Shown: positions 52,281 through 62,243, counted from the stretch's first letter. The stretch is DNA of 64,000 bases from Streptomyces sp. SAJ15 (GCF_007595705.1 NZ_NISY01000008.1:1-64000), one strand, 5' to 3'. Notes: generated by a model from the letters alone, not told the origin. Translations and numbers: made by a program.

Positions 52281-53590
52281 TGGACACGACGGCCCACCAG
52301 GACGGCTCCAGTACCGCGGGGTGGCAGAGGACCACCATCGCCGAGTTCCCGAAGGGGTCCATGTACACCACCTCCGGCGTCCTCGAAGACAACGCTCCCG
52401 ATCAGACAGGCATCGTCAGCTCGACCTACGTCAGGGACGGGAAGATTCATTCATCGCAGACCGGCAAGCTCGCGCCGGGGGACTCGCGCCCCAACCGGGC
52501 AACCCTCAAGGAGGGCGACCTGGCCGTCGTGCTCGTCAGGCGGACTGGCGACGCCGCCTTCGTCACCGCCGAGCACGAGGGTTGGACCGCGACCAGGTCG
52601 ATCGGCATCATCCGCGCGGACCCGCACGTCGTGAGGTGGCTTCGTATCTGGCTGCAGACGCCCACAGCGAAGGCACGGATAGACGAGGACGTCACGGCAC
52701 ACGTCGAGCCCACGGTGAGCCTCGACACGCTCCGTCGCATGCCCTTCCCGCTTCCGCCGCCGGACACCATCACCAAGTACCACACGGCCTTCAGTCTCAT
52801 CGAGGAAAAGATCGACCTCCACCAGGAGGCCGCGCGAAAGGCAGTGGAGCTGGCCGACGCGATCCACGACGACTGGTCCACCGCGAGTCCGGTCTGGGAA
52901 ACACGACTGCTCGGCGAAGTCGCCAAGGCGAAAACGGGCAAAGGTTCCGCGCGCTCGCTCCCGCGTGGAAAGAAAGGACCCGGCGCCGACGCGATCACCC
53001 CGACCGATCTCTTCGACCTCCTGGTGCCCTACGTGGAGAGGTTCCGCCTGAGCAGCCCCGCGGATGCCGCAGAAGCGTGGCCTCCCGGCACCTTCATGTT
53101 GAGCACCCGCCCCGACGGCGCGCACATCGCCGTGACGCAACGCCCGGCGTCACCCACCAGAGGTGTCGTGGCGGTGCGACCTGCGGACGAGAAGGACGGC
53201 TGGTGGCTGCTCCACGAGCTGAGGAGTCGGAGCAACGGCGTCGCGCAGGTGGCTCAGGGCCGAAACGCCCGGGAGATCTCCGCACGCGCCCTGTCGCGCC
53301 TGAGCATCGTCTGGCCCGACTCAACCACCCGCGGCGACTTCCACACCCTGACCGGCCCGCTGCACGCCATGGCAAGGCAACTGGTCTCCGAGAGCGCGAC
53401 CCTGCACGACCTCAAGGACGCGCTCCTGCGCGACATCTCGGCAAAGGCCGGCATTCTTCTGAAGCAGGAGGCAGAGCCCGGCGAAGAGCGCGTACACCCG
53501 CCTCAGCCCTCGATGGCCCCTACACCGCGCGAGGCCACGACCGGCCATGAGCCCGGATGGTCCCCGGAGAATCGACGAGCACCTGAGTGA
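52280..53590 (+). CDS. HsdS-like DNA specificity subunit
   Basis: A 436-residue protein with two target-recognition-like halves. The first (residues ~1-150) ends LRRMPFPLPPPDTITKYHTA; it is joined to a coiled-coil spacer (SLIEEKIDLHQEAARKAVEL). The second half ends RALSRLSIVWPDSTTRG with a second helical spacer (ARQLVSESATLHDLKDALLR). This two-TRD, two-spacer layout is that of type I S subunits and the LPxP elements are conserved. The first TRD is short. The ATG overlaps the methylase stop. Confidence 0.82.
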   Translation: MDTTAHQDGSSTAGWQRTTIAEFPKGSMYTTSGVLEDNAPDQTGIVSSTYVRDGKIHSSQTGKLAPGDSRPNRATLKEGDLAVVLVRRTGDAAFVTAEHEGWTATRSIGIIRADPHVVRWLRIWLQTPTAKARIDEDVTAHVEPTVSLDTLRRMPFPLPPPDTITKYHTAFSLIEEKIDLHQEAARKAVELADAIHDDWSTASPVWETRLLGEVAKAKTGKGSARSLPRGKKGPGADAITPTDLFDLLVPYVERFRLSSPADAAEAWPPGTFMLSTRPDGAHIAVTQRPASPTRGVVAVRPADEKDGWWLLHELRSRSNGVAQVAQGRNAREISARALSRLSIVWPDSTTRGDFHTLTGPLHAMARQLVSESATLHDLKDALLRDISAKAGILLKQEAEPGEERVHPPQPSMAPTPREATTGHEPGWSPENRRAPE

Positions 53591-53616
53591 GAACGGTAGA
53601 GACATGAACGCCAGGC

Positions 53617-53835
53617 CGCTGCTGAACCGAAGGCTGGACGGACCTCGGGGCGACGATCTTCGCGGAGATGTCGGCGCTGGCGACCGCGACAGGCGCGATC
53701 AACCTGGGCCAGGGCGTTCCCGACACCGACGGGCCCGAGGAGATCCGCGAGGCCGCCGTCCGCGGGACGGGAAGGGCAACCAGTACCCGCCCGGCCCGGG
53801 TATCCTGGGAACTGCGCGCCGCGATCTCCGACCAC
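53617..53835 (+). pseudogene. class I aminotransferase N-terminal fragment with frameshifts
   Basis: The pieces LLNRRLDG, IFAEMSALATATGAINLGQG, VPDTDGPEEIREAAVR and (next frame) DGKGNQYPPGPGI are the N-terminus of a class I/II aminotransferase (methionine-aminotransferase-like). The frame changes at least twice and everything after ~75 residues is missing. It separates the methylase operon from the type VII locus. Confidence 0.7.
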
Positions 53836-54010
53836 CAACAACCCTTCGGTGATGGAGCGGACGAGGCGAGCGATCTCGTCGTGGGACATGCGGCCACCAG
53901 GACTTCTGGCGACGACCTCCGCGCGGGCGCGACGGGCCTGGGTCTCGGTGATCCTCGGTACCGCAGCCGCCCGCGCTACATTCCTTGCCGCGGGAGCACC
54001 GCTGGGCCTG

Positions 54011-55441
54011 TCACTGCGCGCGGAGGTGCCGCACGAGCTGTTCCAAGGCGGTCCAGGCGGTGCCTGAGGTGCCGTCGCCGAGCTGGTAGTAGAAGCCGGG
54101 GCGTGCCGGGGGGCCGAGTTCGATGGGCCTGGTGGGCAGTGGTGTGTGGCGGGCGTGGGTGGGGCCGATGTCGTGGGCGTCCTCGGGGCCCAAGGCGAAG
54201 GCGACGGGGATCGGTGGCGGCTCGAAGTGTGCGGGGGCGGTCAGGTCCCGGCGGGCGGAGCGCACCTGGGCGAGCATCGATACCAGGCGGTCTTCGCGTA
54301 TGAGGCGGTCGGTGAGGGTGGGGAGCTCGTCCAGGGGCGGGGTCTCGTCCTGGTTGTAGCCGACGGCCAGGGTCATGTTCTCCTCCACGCCGCCCGTGGT
54401 GCGCGAGACGGTGAGGGTGGCGATGGCGGGCCGGGAGTCGGGGGCGCCGACGACGACCGTCCAGGTGGGGTCGGGTGACCTGGTGTGGGCGAAGTCGGTG
54501 AGCTGACGGCGGGACCAGGGGAGGGAGGTGGGTTCGGCCGTGCCCCAACCGGCGGGCGGAGCGCCGGTCAGGGTCCGCAACGCCGTCTCCAGGGCGCCGC
54601 CGAGTACGAGTTGGTGTTCGGCCGGGTGGCGGGCGCGGAGAGAGAGCAGGAGTTGGCGCTCCCCTGTGGTCGCGAACTCCGTGAAGGTCTTGGCTACGGG
54701 GGTTCCGTCCTCCGGCGCGTCGTCGGGTGCGTCCACGGGGGTGAAGGCGCCGTCGCGCCAGTGCAGTACGGCGCCCGACAGTCCGTCGTAGTAGCCGCCC
54801 GTGCCGTCCTGGACCACCCAGCGGGACGGCGTCCCCGTGAGCAGTGACCTGGTGGGCAGGGTGAGCCGGGCGTGGCTGGGGGTGACGATCTGCAGTCCAC
54901 GGTCGCTGGCGAGGGCCGCGGCCAGGGCGTCGGAGAGCCAGGTGGTCATGGCGATGACGGGCCGGTCCTGGATGGCGACCGCGACGCGGTCGGTCAGCAC
55001 GTCGACGGCGGGCTGTGCGGCGGCGGGTGCGGGGGCCGCGGTGATGCCCGCCGTGGGGACGGGGGCTCCGACGCCCGTTGCCGGGACCGCGTCCGGTGGC
55101 CAGACGGTGCCCCCCAGGAGGTGCGCGAGGCGTCCGGCGAAGACTCCAGCGAGCTGTTCGGCTTCCTTGACGGCGGTGGACGCGCGGGCCTCGGTCCACC
55201 ACACGGGGCCGTCCTGGGCGGGCGCTTCGGGACCGAGCAGCCGGGCGGCCTCGCCGGGCACCCGTGCCAGGAACGGGGTCTCGACCGACAGCAGCGGCCG
55301 CCCCTGCTCGTCGCAGAGCTGGATGACGGCGTCGTCGCCCGCGCGCTGTACGTGCAGGTCCGGGCCTCCGGCGAGCAGCCCGGCCAGGATGATCCAGGGG
55401 TCCGGCATCCGCTTGGTGAGAACGATCACGTCCTTCGTCAT
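54011..55441 (-). CDS. DUF6177-like protein of the type VII secretion locus
   Basis: A 476-residue protein without a signal peptide. It starts MTKDVIVLTKRMPDPWIILA and contains VAVAIQDRPVIAMTTWLSDA and VGYNQDETPPLDELPTLTDR; the ending GFYYQLGDGTSGTAWTALEQ is typical of the DUF6177 family found beside EccC in actinobacterial type VII loci. Its biochemical role is unknown. It starts seven bases after the EccC stop and is the last gene of this operon in view. Confidence 0.75.
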   Translation of the reverse strand: MTKDVIVLTKRMPDPWIILAGLLAGGPDLHVQRAGDDAVIQLCDEQGRPLLSVETPFLARVPGEAARLLGPEAPAQDGPVWWTEARASTAVKEAEQLAGVFAGRLAHLLGGTVWPPDAVPATGVGAPVPTAGITAAPAPAAAQPAVDVLTDRVAVAIQDRPVIAMTTWLSDALAAALASDRGLQIVTPSHARLTLPTRSLLTGTPSRWVVQDGTGGYYDGLSGAVLHWRDGAFTPVDAPDDAPEDGTPVAKTFTEFATTGERQLLLSLRARHPAEHQLVLGGALETALRTLTGAPPAGWGTAEPTSLPWSRRQLTDFAHTRSPDPTWTVVVGAPDSRPAIATLTVSRTTGGVEENMTLAVGYNQDETPPLDELPTLTDRLIREDRLVSMLAQVRSARRDLTAPAHFEPPPIPVAFALGPEDAHDIGPTHARHTPLPTRPIELGPPARPGFYYQLGDGTSGTAWTALEQLVRHLRAQ

Positions 55442-55448
55442 GGTGACG

Positions 55449-58400
55449 TCACTCGGCCTTCTCCGCCGTCGCGGTCTGGATCAGTCGGTTGGGTTGGCCG
55501 CGACGGATCAGGGTGCCTCGGCCGGGTGGCTGGGCTGAGGCGTACACCCGGGGGAAGAGCTGGCCCTCCGAGCGGTCGCCTGTCATGACGAGCGCGGAGG
55601 TGCCGCTTTCGCGCAGGGTCGTCAGGAACGGCTCGTAGAGCGCGCGTGAGGATCCGGCGACGCGGCGGGCGATGACATAGTGCAGCCCGATGTCGGGGGC
55701 GGACGGCACGTAGGGGAGGAAAGGCGCCAGCGGCTGCTGGCCGGCTGTGGTCAGCACGTCGTAGTCGTCGATGAGGATCACGATGCGCGGGCCCGAGCCC
55801 CAGCTGCCCGGTTCCAGCAGCAGGGGGTCGGTTGCCTCGTCCGGCATGCGCTTGCCCAGCTCGGCGGCGATGCCGGTGGCCAGCGCCCCGGCGAGCCTGG
55901 CGTTGTGGGCGTAGCCGCCCCGGTAGGGCTCGGGCACGACGTCACGCAGGCCGCGCCGCGGGTCCATGATGCCGAAGACGAGTTCGTCGGCCGAGTATCG
56001 CTCGGTCAGACCCTGGGCGATCAGGCGCAGGAGGTTGGTCTTGCCGCACTCGCTGTCGCCGAGGATGAGCAGGTGCTGGTCGTGTTCGAACAGGTCGAGC
56101 GGCACCGGGTCCAGCGCGTTCTGGTCGAGGCCGATGGGTACCCGTAGCGGCTCGGCGGCGATCGAGGGCAGGGATGCGGCAGGGATGCGGGCGGGCAGGA
56201 CGCGGACCTGCTGGGCGAGGTCGCCCGGCCAGGCCGCCCGGATCGTCCTGGCGGCCTGCTCGACGGCCGAGCCCAGGTCGGCCGTCTCGGGGATCCCGTC
56301 GATGCAGGGTAGGGCGACCTGGGCAAAGAGCTTTCCGTCGGTCAGGGCGCGGCCGGTGTCGTCGGGGGTGAGGGTCTGGGCGAGCTTTCGGTCGATGCTG
56401 CTGTCGCCGGGGTCGTTGAGTCGCAGCTCTATCTGGGTGCCGAAGGTCGACTGTTGGGCGATGCGTACGTCGTTCCAGCGCAGCATGCCAGCTACAACGT
56501 GGATGCCGTATCCGCCGCCGCGCCGGAGGAGGTCGCCCATCGCGTCGTCGAGCGCCTCGAAGTCGTCGCGCAGCGCGCCGAAGCCGTCGATGAGCAGCAC
56601 GATCTCGGTCGAGGGCAGCTCCGGTACCTTGCCCGCGGCCCGCAGGTCCCGGAGCCGTTCGATGGAGTCGATACCCAGCTCGCGGAAGATCTCCTCGCGG
56701 GCGGCAAGCATGCCGTGCACCTCCTCGACGGTGCGCGCGGCCCGCTCGCGGTCGGCGCGGCCCGCGATCCCGCCGACGTGCGGGAGCGCGGTGAGGGCCT
56801 GGAGTCCGCCGCCGACCAGGTCCAGTCCGTAGATGCCGACCTCGCGCGGGGTGTGCGTCATCGCCAGCGACAGAGCAAGCGTGCGCAGCAGCGTGGTCTT
56901 GCCGGACTGGGGGCCGCCGATGACGGCCGCGTGGCCGCCGGCGACGGTGAGGTCGAGGATCCACGGGCCTTGCCACTGGCGGACCGGGTCGTCCAACAGC
57001 CCCAGCGGCACCCGCATGACGCCGTGGCGGCGCTCGAAGCCCATGCCGCGCTCATCGACGTAGACGGCGCCGCCGACCCTGTCCAGAGTGAGGGCCTCGG
57101 GCAGCGGAGGCAGCCAGATCCGGCGCACCGGCGCGGCCGCGGCCCGGAGCCGGTCGACCATGACGGACAGGACGGTGGGGCCGGGGGTGCGGTGTCGCAT
57201 GGCCGGCTCGCTGTCGCTCTCGCCCGCTTCCGGCGAGCCGAGGGTGTTGTAGGCGGGGTACGGGAGCGCCACCGGGCCCTTGTCGCCGGTCTGCCGCCGC
57301 GCGGGGCCCCGGTATGGCCCTGAGACGTAGCTGGCCTTGAAGCGTTCGTAGGCGCTGGTATCGACCTTGAGGTATCCGAAGCCGGGCAGCGGCGGCAGAT
57401 GGAAGGCGTCGGTGGTGTCCAGGACGGTACGGCTCTCGTCGGCGGAGAAGGTGCGCAGGCCCAGCCGGTAGGAGAGGTAGGTGTCCAGGCCCTTGAGCCT
57501 GCCGCCCTCGATACGCTGGCTGGACAGCAGCAGATGGACGCCGATGCTCCGGCCGATCCGGCCGATGGACAGGAACAGGTCGATGAAGTCGGGCTTCGCG
57601 GTGAGGAGCTCGCCGAACTCGTCGATCACGACGAACAGGTGCGGCAGCGGCTCCAGCTCCGGCCGCGTCTGGCGCAGCGCGGCGTATCCGGCGATATCGG
57701 CGACGTTGCCCGCGTCCTTGAGCACCTGCTGGCGGCGCTTGACCTCGCCGGCGAGGCTGGCGTGCACGCGCTCGATCAGCCCGGCCTGGTTCTCCAGATT
57801 GGTGATCACCCCGGCCACGTGCGGCAGTCCCTGGAAGGGGGCGAAGGTCGCGCCGCCCTTGTAGTCGACCAGGACCAGCGCCAGATCCTCCGGGGGGTGG
57901 GTTGCGACCAGCGCGAGGACCAGGGTGCGCAGCAGCTCGCTCTTGCCCGAGCCGGTGGCGCCGACGCACAGGCCGTGCGGTCCCATGCCCAGCTCGGCGG
58001 ACTCCTTGAGGTCCAGCAGCACCGGCTCGTGCCCGTCACTGATTCCGATCGGCACGCGGAGGAAGGCACGTTCGCCGCGCGATGCCCACAGCCGGTCGAT
58101 GTCGATCGCGGCGGGGTCCTCGATGCCCAGCAGTTCGGCGAAGTCCACCGGACCGGACAGCGGGGCGTCCACCAGGGACTCGGCGGACAGGCGCAGTGGG
58201 GCGAGCATTCGGGCCAGGCCCTCCGCCCCGGCGACCGCGATCTGGTCCACCGTGCCGTGTGCGGAGACCGGCTGCGTGCCGCGCAGGTCCTCGACCACGA
58301 CCTGGTCGCCCTCGACGGTGATACGGACCGACACCTGTCCGGGTTCGGCCAGCCGCGCCGCCACCAGGTGCAGCACGGTCACCCCCATGTCGGGCAGGGA

Positions 58401-59426
58401 GACGGCCTCGTCAGGGCGGGGCATTTCGCGGGCGTCCTGGCCGTAGCAGTCGTCGACGACGAGCAGTCGACTCGCCATCACCAGCGCGTCCCGGCCGGAC
58501 AGGCCGCGCCGTATCTCCGCGGCGTAACCGGCACGCTGCCGCAGGTTCCAGCTCAGCAACCGGGCGAGCTGCGGCAGATCGGGGGCGATGCGGCGGGCGG
58601 CCACGGGCCCGTCCCGCTCCTCGGGGTCGCAGACGTGCGGCAGCCACTTCGTCCATTCCCACTCCCCCAGCGCAGGGCCGGGCGCGGCGAGCGCGATGCC
58701 GACGTCGTCCGGGGCGTGGAAGACGGCGGTCTGGACGAGAATCGCCCGCGCCACCCGCAGCACGGCGTCCCGCTCGCCGACGATGCTGACGTTGCCCACC
58801 CGGTCCAGGGGCACGGTCAGGGGCAGGTCGGCGGCGGTGCCGAATCGGCCGATCAGCGCACGGGCCTCGTTCAGCATGAACCGGTCGGGCGGCGTGAGGA
58901 CGCTGCTGCCCTGCTGGGACACGGTCAGGGTGCGGACCGGCATCTCACCGGTGCCGATCCGCACCCGCAGGAAGTCGCCGTCAGCCCGGCGCCGCTCCCA
59001 CAACCGGGCCGGATCGGACACGATGTCGTACAGGGCCTGCGGCGGTGGATCGAGGACGCGAGCGGCCGCACGGCGCTCCCGTTCCTGGGCTCCGAGCTCC
59101 TCGCGCTGCTCCTCCACGTACTCCAGGTAGCGCTCGCGCTGCCGACGGCGGGTGCGCTGGGCCTTGCCCCGCTGTGAGAGCAGCAGCGCGACGGAACCGA
59201 GGACGGTGACGACGAGGACGATCGCGCCGATGGCCGCGAACTGGCCGCTGCGCAGCACGGTCATCATGACGACCGAACTCATCACTCCGACGATCGGCAT
59301 CAGGGCCATGGCGACGCCGCCGGTCCGGCCCTCAGGGAGGTTCGGCGGCGGCTCGATCGCGCGAGGCTCTGGAGGGAGCAGCGGGCGGGTGCTGCGCGCG
59401 GGCCGGTGTATCAAATGGGTCGTCAT
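55449..59426 (-). CDS. eccC: type VII secretion ATPase EccC (three FtsK/SpoIIIE domains)
   Basis: A 1325-residue motor. Two N-terminal membrane helices (residues ~40-85) anchor it; three ATPase domains follow with Walker A loops GATGSGKSELL (~489), GGPQSGKTTLL (~836) and GDSECGKTNLL (~1122). Domain one has LVLVDYKGGATFAPF and HLFVVIDEFGELL (Walker B), as in EccCa/EccCb fused into one chain. EccC powers substrate translocation and binds the C-terminal signal of WXG100 proteins. The ATG at 59426 is preferred; an upstream in-frame start at 59474 would add 16 acidic residues. Domains two and three look more divergent in their Walker B regions. Confidence 0.93.
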   Translation of the reverse strand: MTTHLIHRPARSTRPLLPPEPRAIEPPPNLPEGRTGGVAMALMPIVGVMSSVVMMTVLRSGQFAAIGAIVLVVTVLGSVALLLSQRGKAQRTRRRQRERYLEYVEEQREELGAQERERRAAARVLDPPPQALYDIVSDPARLWERRRADGDFLRVRIGTGEMPVRTLTVSQQGSSVLTPPDRFMLNEARALIGRFGTAADLPLTVPLDRVGNVSIVGERDAVLRVARAILVQTAVFHAPDDVGIALAAPGPALGEWEWTKWLPHVCDPEERDGPVAARRIAPDLPQLARLLSWNLRQRAGYAAEIRRGLSGRDALVMASRLLVVDDCYGQDAREMPRPDEAVSLPDMGVTVLHLVAARLAEPGQVSVRITVEGDQVVVEDLRGTQPVSAHGTVDQIAVAGAEGLARMLAPLRLSAESLVDAPLSGPVDFAELLGIEDPAAIDIDRLWASRGERAFLRVPIGISDGHEPVLLDLKESAELGMGPHGLCVGATGSGKSELLRTLVLALVATHPPEDLALVLVDYKGGATFAPFQGLPHVAGVITNLENQAGLIERVHASLAGEVKRRQQVLKDAGNVADIAGYAALRQTRPELEPLPHLFVVIDEFGELLTAKPDFIDLFLSIGRIGRSIGVHLLLSSQRIEGGRLKGLDTYLSYRLGLRTFSADESRTVLDTTDAFHLPPLPGFGYLKVDTSAYERFKASYVSGPYRGPARRQTGDKGPVALPYPAYNTLGSPEAGESDSEPAMRHRTPGPTVLSVMVDRLRAAAAPVRRIWLPPLPEALTLDRVGGAVYVDERGMGFERRHGVMRVPLGLLDDPVRQWQGPWILDLTVAGGHAAVIGGPQSGKTTLLRTLALSLAMTHTPREVGIYGLDLVGGGLQALTALPHVGGIAGRADRERAARTVEEVHGMLAAREEIFRELGIDSIERLRDLRAAGKVPELPSTEIVLLIDGFGALRDDFEALDDAMGDLLRRGGGYGIHVVAGMLRWNDVRIAQQSTFGTQIELRLNDPGDSSIDRKLAQTLTPDDTGRALTDGKLFAQVALPCIDGIPETADLGSAVEQAARTIRAAWPGDLAQQVRVLPARIPAASLPSIAAEPLRVPIGLDQNALDPVPLDLFEHDQHLLILGDSECGKTNLLRLIAQGLTERYSADELVFGIMDPRRGLRDVVPEPYRGGYAHNARLAGALATGIAAELGKRMPDEATDPLLLEPGSWGSGPRIVILIDDYDVLTTAGQQPLAPFLPYVPSAPDIGLHYVIARRVAGSSRALYEPFLTTLRESGTSALVMTGDRSEGQLFPRVYASAQPPGRGTLIRRGQPNRLIQTATAEKAE

Positions 59427-59445
59427 CGTCGTATCGCTCGGGTCG

Positions 59446-60822
59446 TCATCGCTGCTTTCGCAGGGCACGGTCAAGGAGTTCGGCGGCGAGCTGCCCGGCG
59501 GCCAGCCGGGTCTCCTGCCCGAGCGCCGCGGTACGGATCGGCCCGCCCGCCGCCAGATGCCGGTCGTAGGGGATCGTCACGACCCGGGCCCCGGCCGCTC
59601 CCAGATAGGCGGAGGCGGCGGCCATGTCGATCGTCATGTCGGGAGACGACTTCGTCAGCGCGACCACGGTGGCGGGAAGCAGCCGCGGGCGGGGCACGTC
59701 GGCCATCCACTCCAGCACCGCACGCGTACTGGCCACGCCCTCCATGGTGGCGGGCGCCACGAGCACCCGTGCGTGCGCCGCGGCCAACGCGGTACGGGCC
59801 AGGGGGTTCGGCAGCGTCTCGCAGTCCACCACGGTGATCCCGAAGTACCGGCGCAGCGCCATCATCACCGCACGGTACGAGGGCAGTTCGAGGCGGGTGC
59901 CGACCCGCCCCTGACTGCCGGGCAGCAACCAGCCGCCCTCCTCCACCTGGACGAGGTAGCCGGTGATCTCCGCGAACTGCATCGAGGGCGAGATGACCTG
60001 GGCCAGGTCCGTGCAGGTCCAGCGGACGGCGGGCGCGGCGAGCCGGATCGGGAGCGTACCGAGCGCGGGATCGGCTTCGAGGGCAAGGACGGGGTCCTGC
60101 CGGTAGTGCGCGTAGGTGAGGTTGAGCAGCGCGGCGACAGTGGTCTTCCCGGCGCCGCCGCGGATGCTGGTGACCGAGATCTGGCGGCCGGTGGTGACCG
60201 GCTGCTGCAACGCCTGGGCGATGCGGGTGGCTTCTGCCACGTCGCGGGAGGTGGAGGAGAGGAGGAGCTGCCGCAGCGAGCGACGGGCGCGGCGGACGAG
60301 GGAGTCACCGGAGCGGGAGCGGCGGTGGGCGGGAAGGAGGTCGGGGTCGACGGCCGGGACGGGCATGGGGGAAGGGAGCGGACGCGGGGCGGCGGGTATG
60401 TGCTCCGAGGCCAGAGCCGGTGGGGGAATGCCCTCGGGCCCGGGAACGGGGCCAGCGGCGGGCCTGGGGCCGGGAACGGCCTCAGCGTTGGGAACGGGGC
60501 CAGCGGCGGACCCGCAGCCGGGAACGGCCTCAGCGTTGGGAACGGGGCCAGCGGCGGACCCGCGGCCGGGAACGGCCTCGGCGCCTGGAACCAGTCCAGC
60601 GGCGGGCCCGGGGCCCGGCATAGGCGAGCCAACGGGCTCGGAGTCGGACGCCATGCGGACGACCTGCCCCGGCACGGAAAGGGACTCGGACGTCGTTGGG
60701 ATGCTCTGCCCCGGCACGGAAACAGAAGCTGACTCGGACACGGGAACGGGCCCAGGAGCAGCCTCGACACCGTCGCCCCGCAGCTGACGGAGCAGGTCGC
60801 CCTGCCAGTCACCGCCAGCCAT
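59446..60822 (-). CDS. MinD/ParA-like ATPase of the type VII locus (EspI-like)
   Basis: A 458-residue protein. The first ~150 residues are rich in Pro, Ala and Gly with repeated VPNAEAVPG units; the rest is a MinD/ParA-type ATPase with the deviant P-loop VTSIRGGAGKTTVAALLNL (~221) and FGITVVDCETLPNP. This layout, Pro-rich head plus MinD-like domain next to EccC, matches mycobacterial EspI. EspI was reported to down-regulate ESX-1 secretion at low ATP. GAAGGGGAG precedes the start at 60822. A regulatory or placement role in secretion is inference. Confidence 0.8.
   Translation of the reverse strand: MAGGDWQGDLLRQLRGDGVEAAPGPVPVSESASVSVPGQSIPTTSESLSVPGQVVRMASDSEPVGSPMPGPGPAAGLVPGAEAVPGRGSAAGPVPNAEAVPGCGSAAGPVPNAEAVPGPRPAAGPVPGPEGIPPPALASEHIPAAPRPLPSPMPVPAVDPDLLPAHRRSRSGDSLVRRARRSLRQLLLSSTSRDVAEATRIAQALQQPVTTGRQISVTSIRGGAGKTTVAALLNLTYAHYRQDPVLALEADPALGTLPIRLAAPAVRWTCTDLAQVISPSMQFAEITGYLVQVEEGGWLLPGSQGRVGTRLELPSYRAVMMALRRYFGITVVDCETLPNPLARTALAAAHARVLVAPATMEGVASTRAVLEWMADVPRPRLLPATVVALTKSSPDMTIDMAAASAYLGAAGARVVTIPYDRHLAAGGPIRTAALGQETRLAAGQLAAELLDRALRKQR
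60438..60585. repeat. 48-bp tandem repeat in the Pro-rich part of the EspI-like gene
   Basis: Nearly three copies of a 48-base unit (CCGGGAACGGCCTCAGCGTT and onward) encode a 16-residue VPNAEAVPG-type repeat. The frame is kept. Length probably varies between strains and tunes the flexible head. Confidence 0.8.
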
Positions 60823-60881
60823 GACACTCCCCTTCACATCGCTTGCGCTCACTCAACGACCGGACCACAACAGGAACAGGC

Positions 60882-62243
60882 TCAGAAGACATCGAGAAGT
60901 CGGCCGTACACCCCGAACGCCCCGACCACGAGCGGGAACAGCGCGACGACACCAACCGCCTCGACGAGGTCCGCGCCGCGGCGGAGCCGGACCCGTACGT
61001 GCTCCGGCGGCCGAACGGCCAGCGCACCAAGCGGCAGCACGGCGGCCACCGCGAGCACGGCCAACGGCCCGTAGGGCTCCCCCTCGACGTGATCGATCCA
61101 GAGCAGCACCAGCCGTACGAACAGCACGACGGCCCCCGCGAGCAGCACCACGACCTCGGCGACGAGCGGATAGGCCCGGGACCGGGAGAGCAGCACCACT
61201 GCAAGCACCGCGGTCAGCAGCACGGTCCACGGCGAAGGTTCGGTGACGGCGAGCAGCCCAGCGCCGACGGCGGAGGCGGCGGTGACGAAGGTCGCCAGCA
61301 CAAGCCCTCGGTGCGTCGCTGCCAACGCGGTCTCCACCGCATGCCGGCTCACGGACGTCCCACCGGAGCGCCGGTCGTCCAGCGCGGTCAACCCGGCCCC
61401 CGTCAAGGCGAGTCGGGGCAACACCCCGAGCACGACCACGGACACGACGGCAAGCACGGCACCGACGAGGCCGACGTCGTCCTGCACGGCGGCGGCGAGT
61501 TCCCACGCCCCCACAGTCGAGACGACGGCACCCGCTCCGACGAGTCCCCCGCGCCCCACAGCCGAGAAGACCCCGAGCAGCACGAGCGTGACGACGAAGG
61601 CACCCCCCACACCGGCGAGCCGCGCCGGACCGTCCCACCCCTGTGCATCGGCGACGGTCCACGCACCCAACACCCCGAGCGCGCCCCCGCAGACCATCAG
61701 GGTGGAACCAAGCTCACGGTGCGCGTGCTTCCGCAGCCGGGCGAAGGGAACCCCGAGGGCGGACAGCAGGACAGCAACGCCCAACAGAGGCACGGCGACA
61801 TCGGAGGCCCCAAGACTCCCCCGGGCCATCACCCCGGCAGCCACCACGAGCCCGACACCGGTCGCAGCCGCGGTCCACCTTCGCGCGGCGTCTCCCCAGC
61901 GCCAGGCCCGCAGATCCAGATCCTCGGCGACTTCGTCGCTGACGTCGTGTACGACGGGAGCGGCGGGCGTATCCCGCTCCCGCACCAGCCGCAGCACAGC
62001 ACCGTCGGCAACCCCCGCGGAAGCGAGGGAATCGTCCTGCGAGAGCAGCGTCCCATCGGCAGCGACGAGGTGCCGAAGCATCGGCTGCGCCGCCGTATGG
62101 TCGTCGAGCAGCCGCAGAATATCGGGAAGCAGACGCCCGATCGGCTCATCGGCAGGCAGAACCAGATCGACTCGCCGCCGGTCTCCGACCAACGTGACCC
62201 GGCTCAGCTCCACCCGCTGTGACGCCACCCTCACACTCAGCAC
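60882..62243 (-). CDS. eccD: type VII secretion channel protein EccD
   Basis: A 453-residue protein. The N-terminal ~90 residues form a ubiquitin-like domain (RVTLVGDRRRVDLVLPADEP, DDSLASAGVADGAVLRLV) followed by 11 hydrophobic segments, the layout of EccD, which forms the membrane channel of the type VII system. The GTG at 62243 gives the normal EccD start; the open frame upstream is not conserved. It is the first core component of this locus in view; EccB, EccE, mycosin and WXG100 genes are not in the window. Confidence 0.88.
   Translation of the reverse strand: MLSVRVASQRVELSRVTLVGDRRRVDLVLPADEPIGRLLPDILRLLDDHTAAQPMLRHLVAADGTLLSQDDSLASAGVADGAVLRLVRERDTPAAPVVHDVSDEVAEDLDLRAWRWGDAARRWTAAATGVGLVVAAGVMARGSLGASDVAVPLLGVAVLLSALGVPFARLRKHAHRELGSTLMVCGGALGVLGAWTVADAQGWDGPARLAGVGGAFVVTLVLLGVFSAVGRGGLVGAGAVVSTVGAWELAAAVQDDVGLVGAVLAVVSVVVLGVLPRLALTGAGLTALDDRRSGGTSVSRHAVETALAATHRGLVLATFVTAASAVGAGLLAVTEPSPWTVLLTAVLAVVLLSRSRAYPLVAEVVVLLAGAVVLFVRLVLLWIDHVEGEPYGPLAVLAVAAVLPLGALAVRPPEHVRVRLRRGADLVEAVGVVALFPLVVGAFGVYGRLLDVF

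Noticed and set aside
53503..53897. Minus-strand ORFs opposite the aminotransferase fragment
   Set aside because: They are antisense to a recognisable aminotransferase piece and show no own features.
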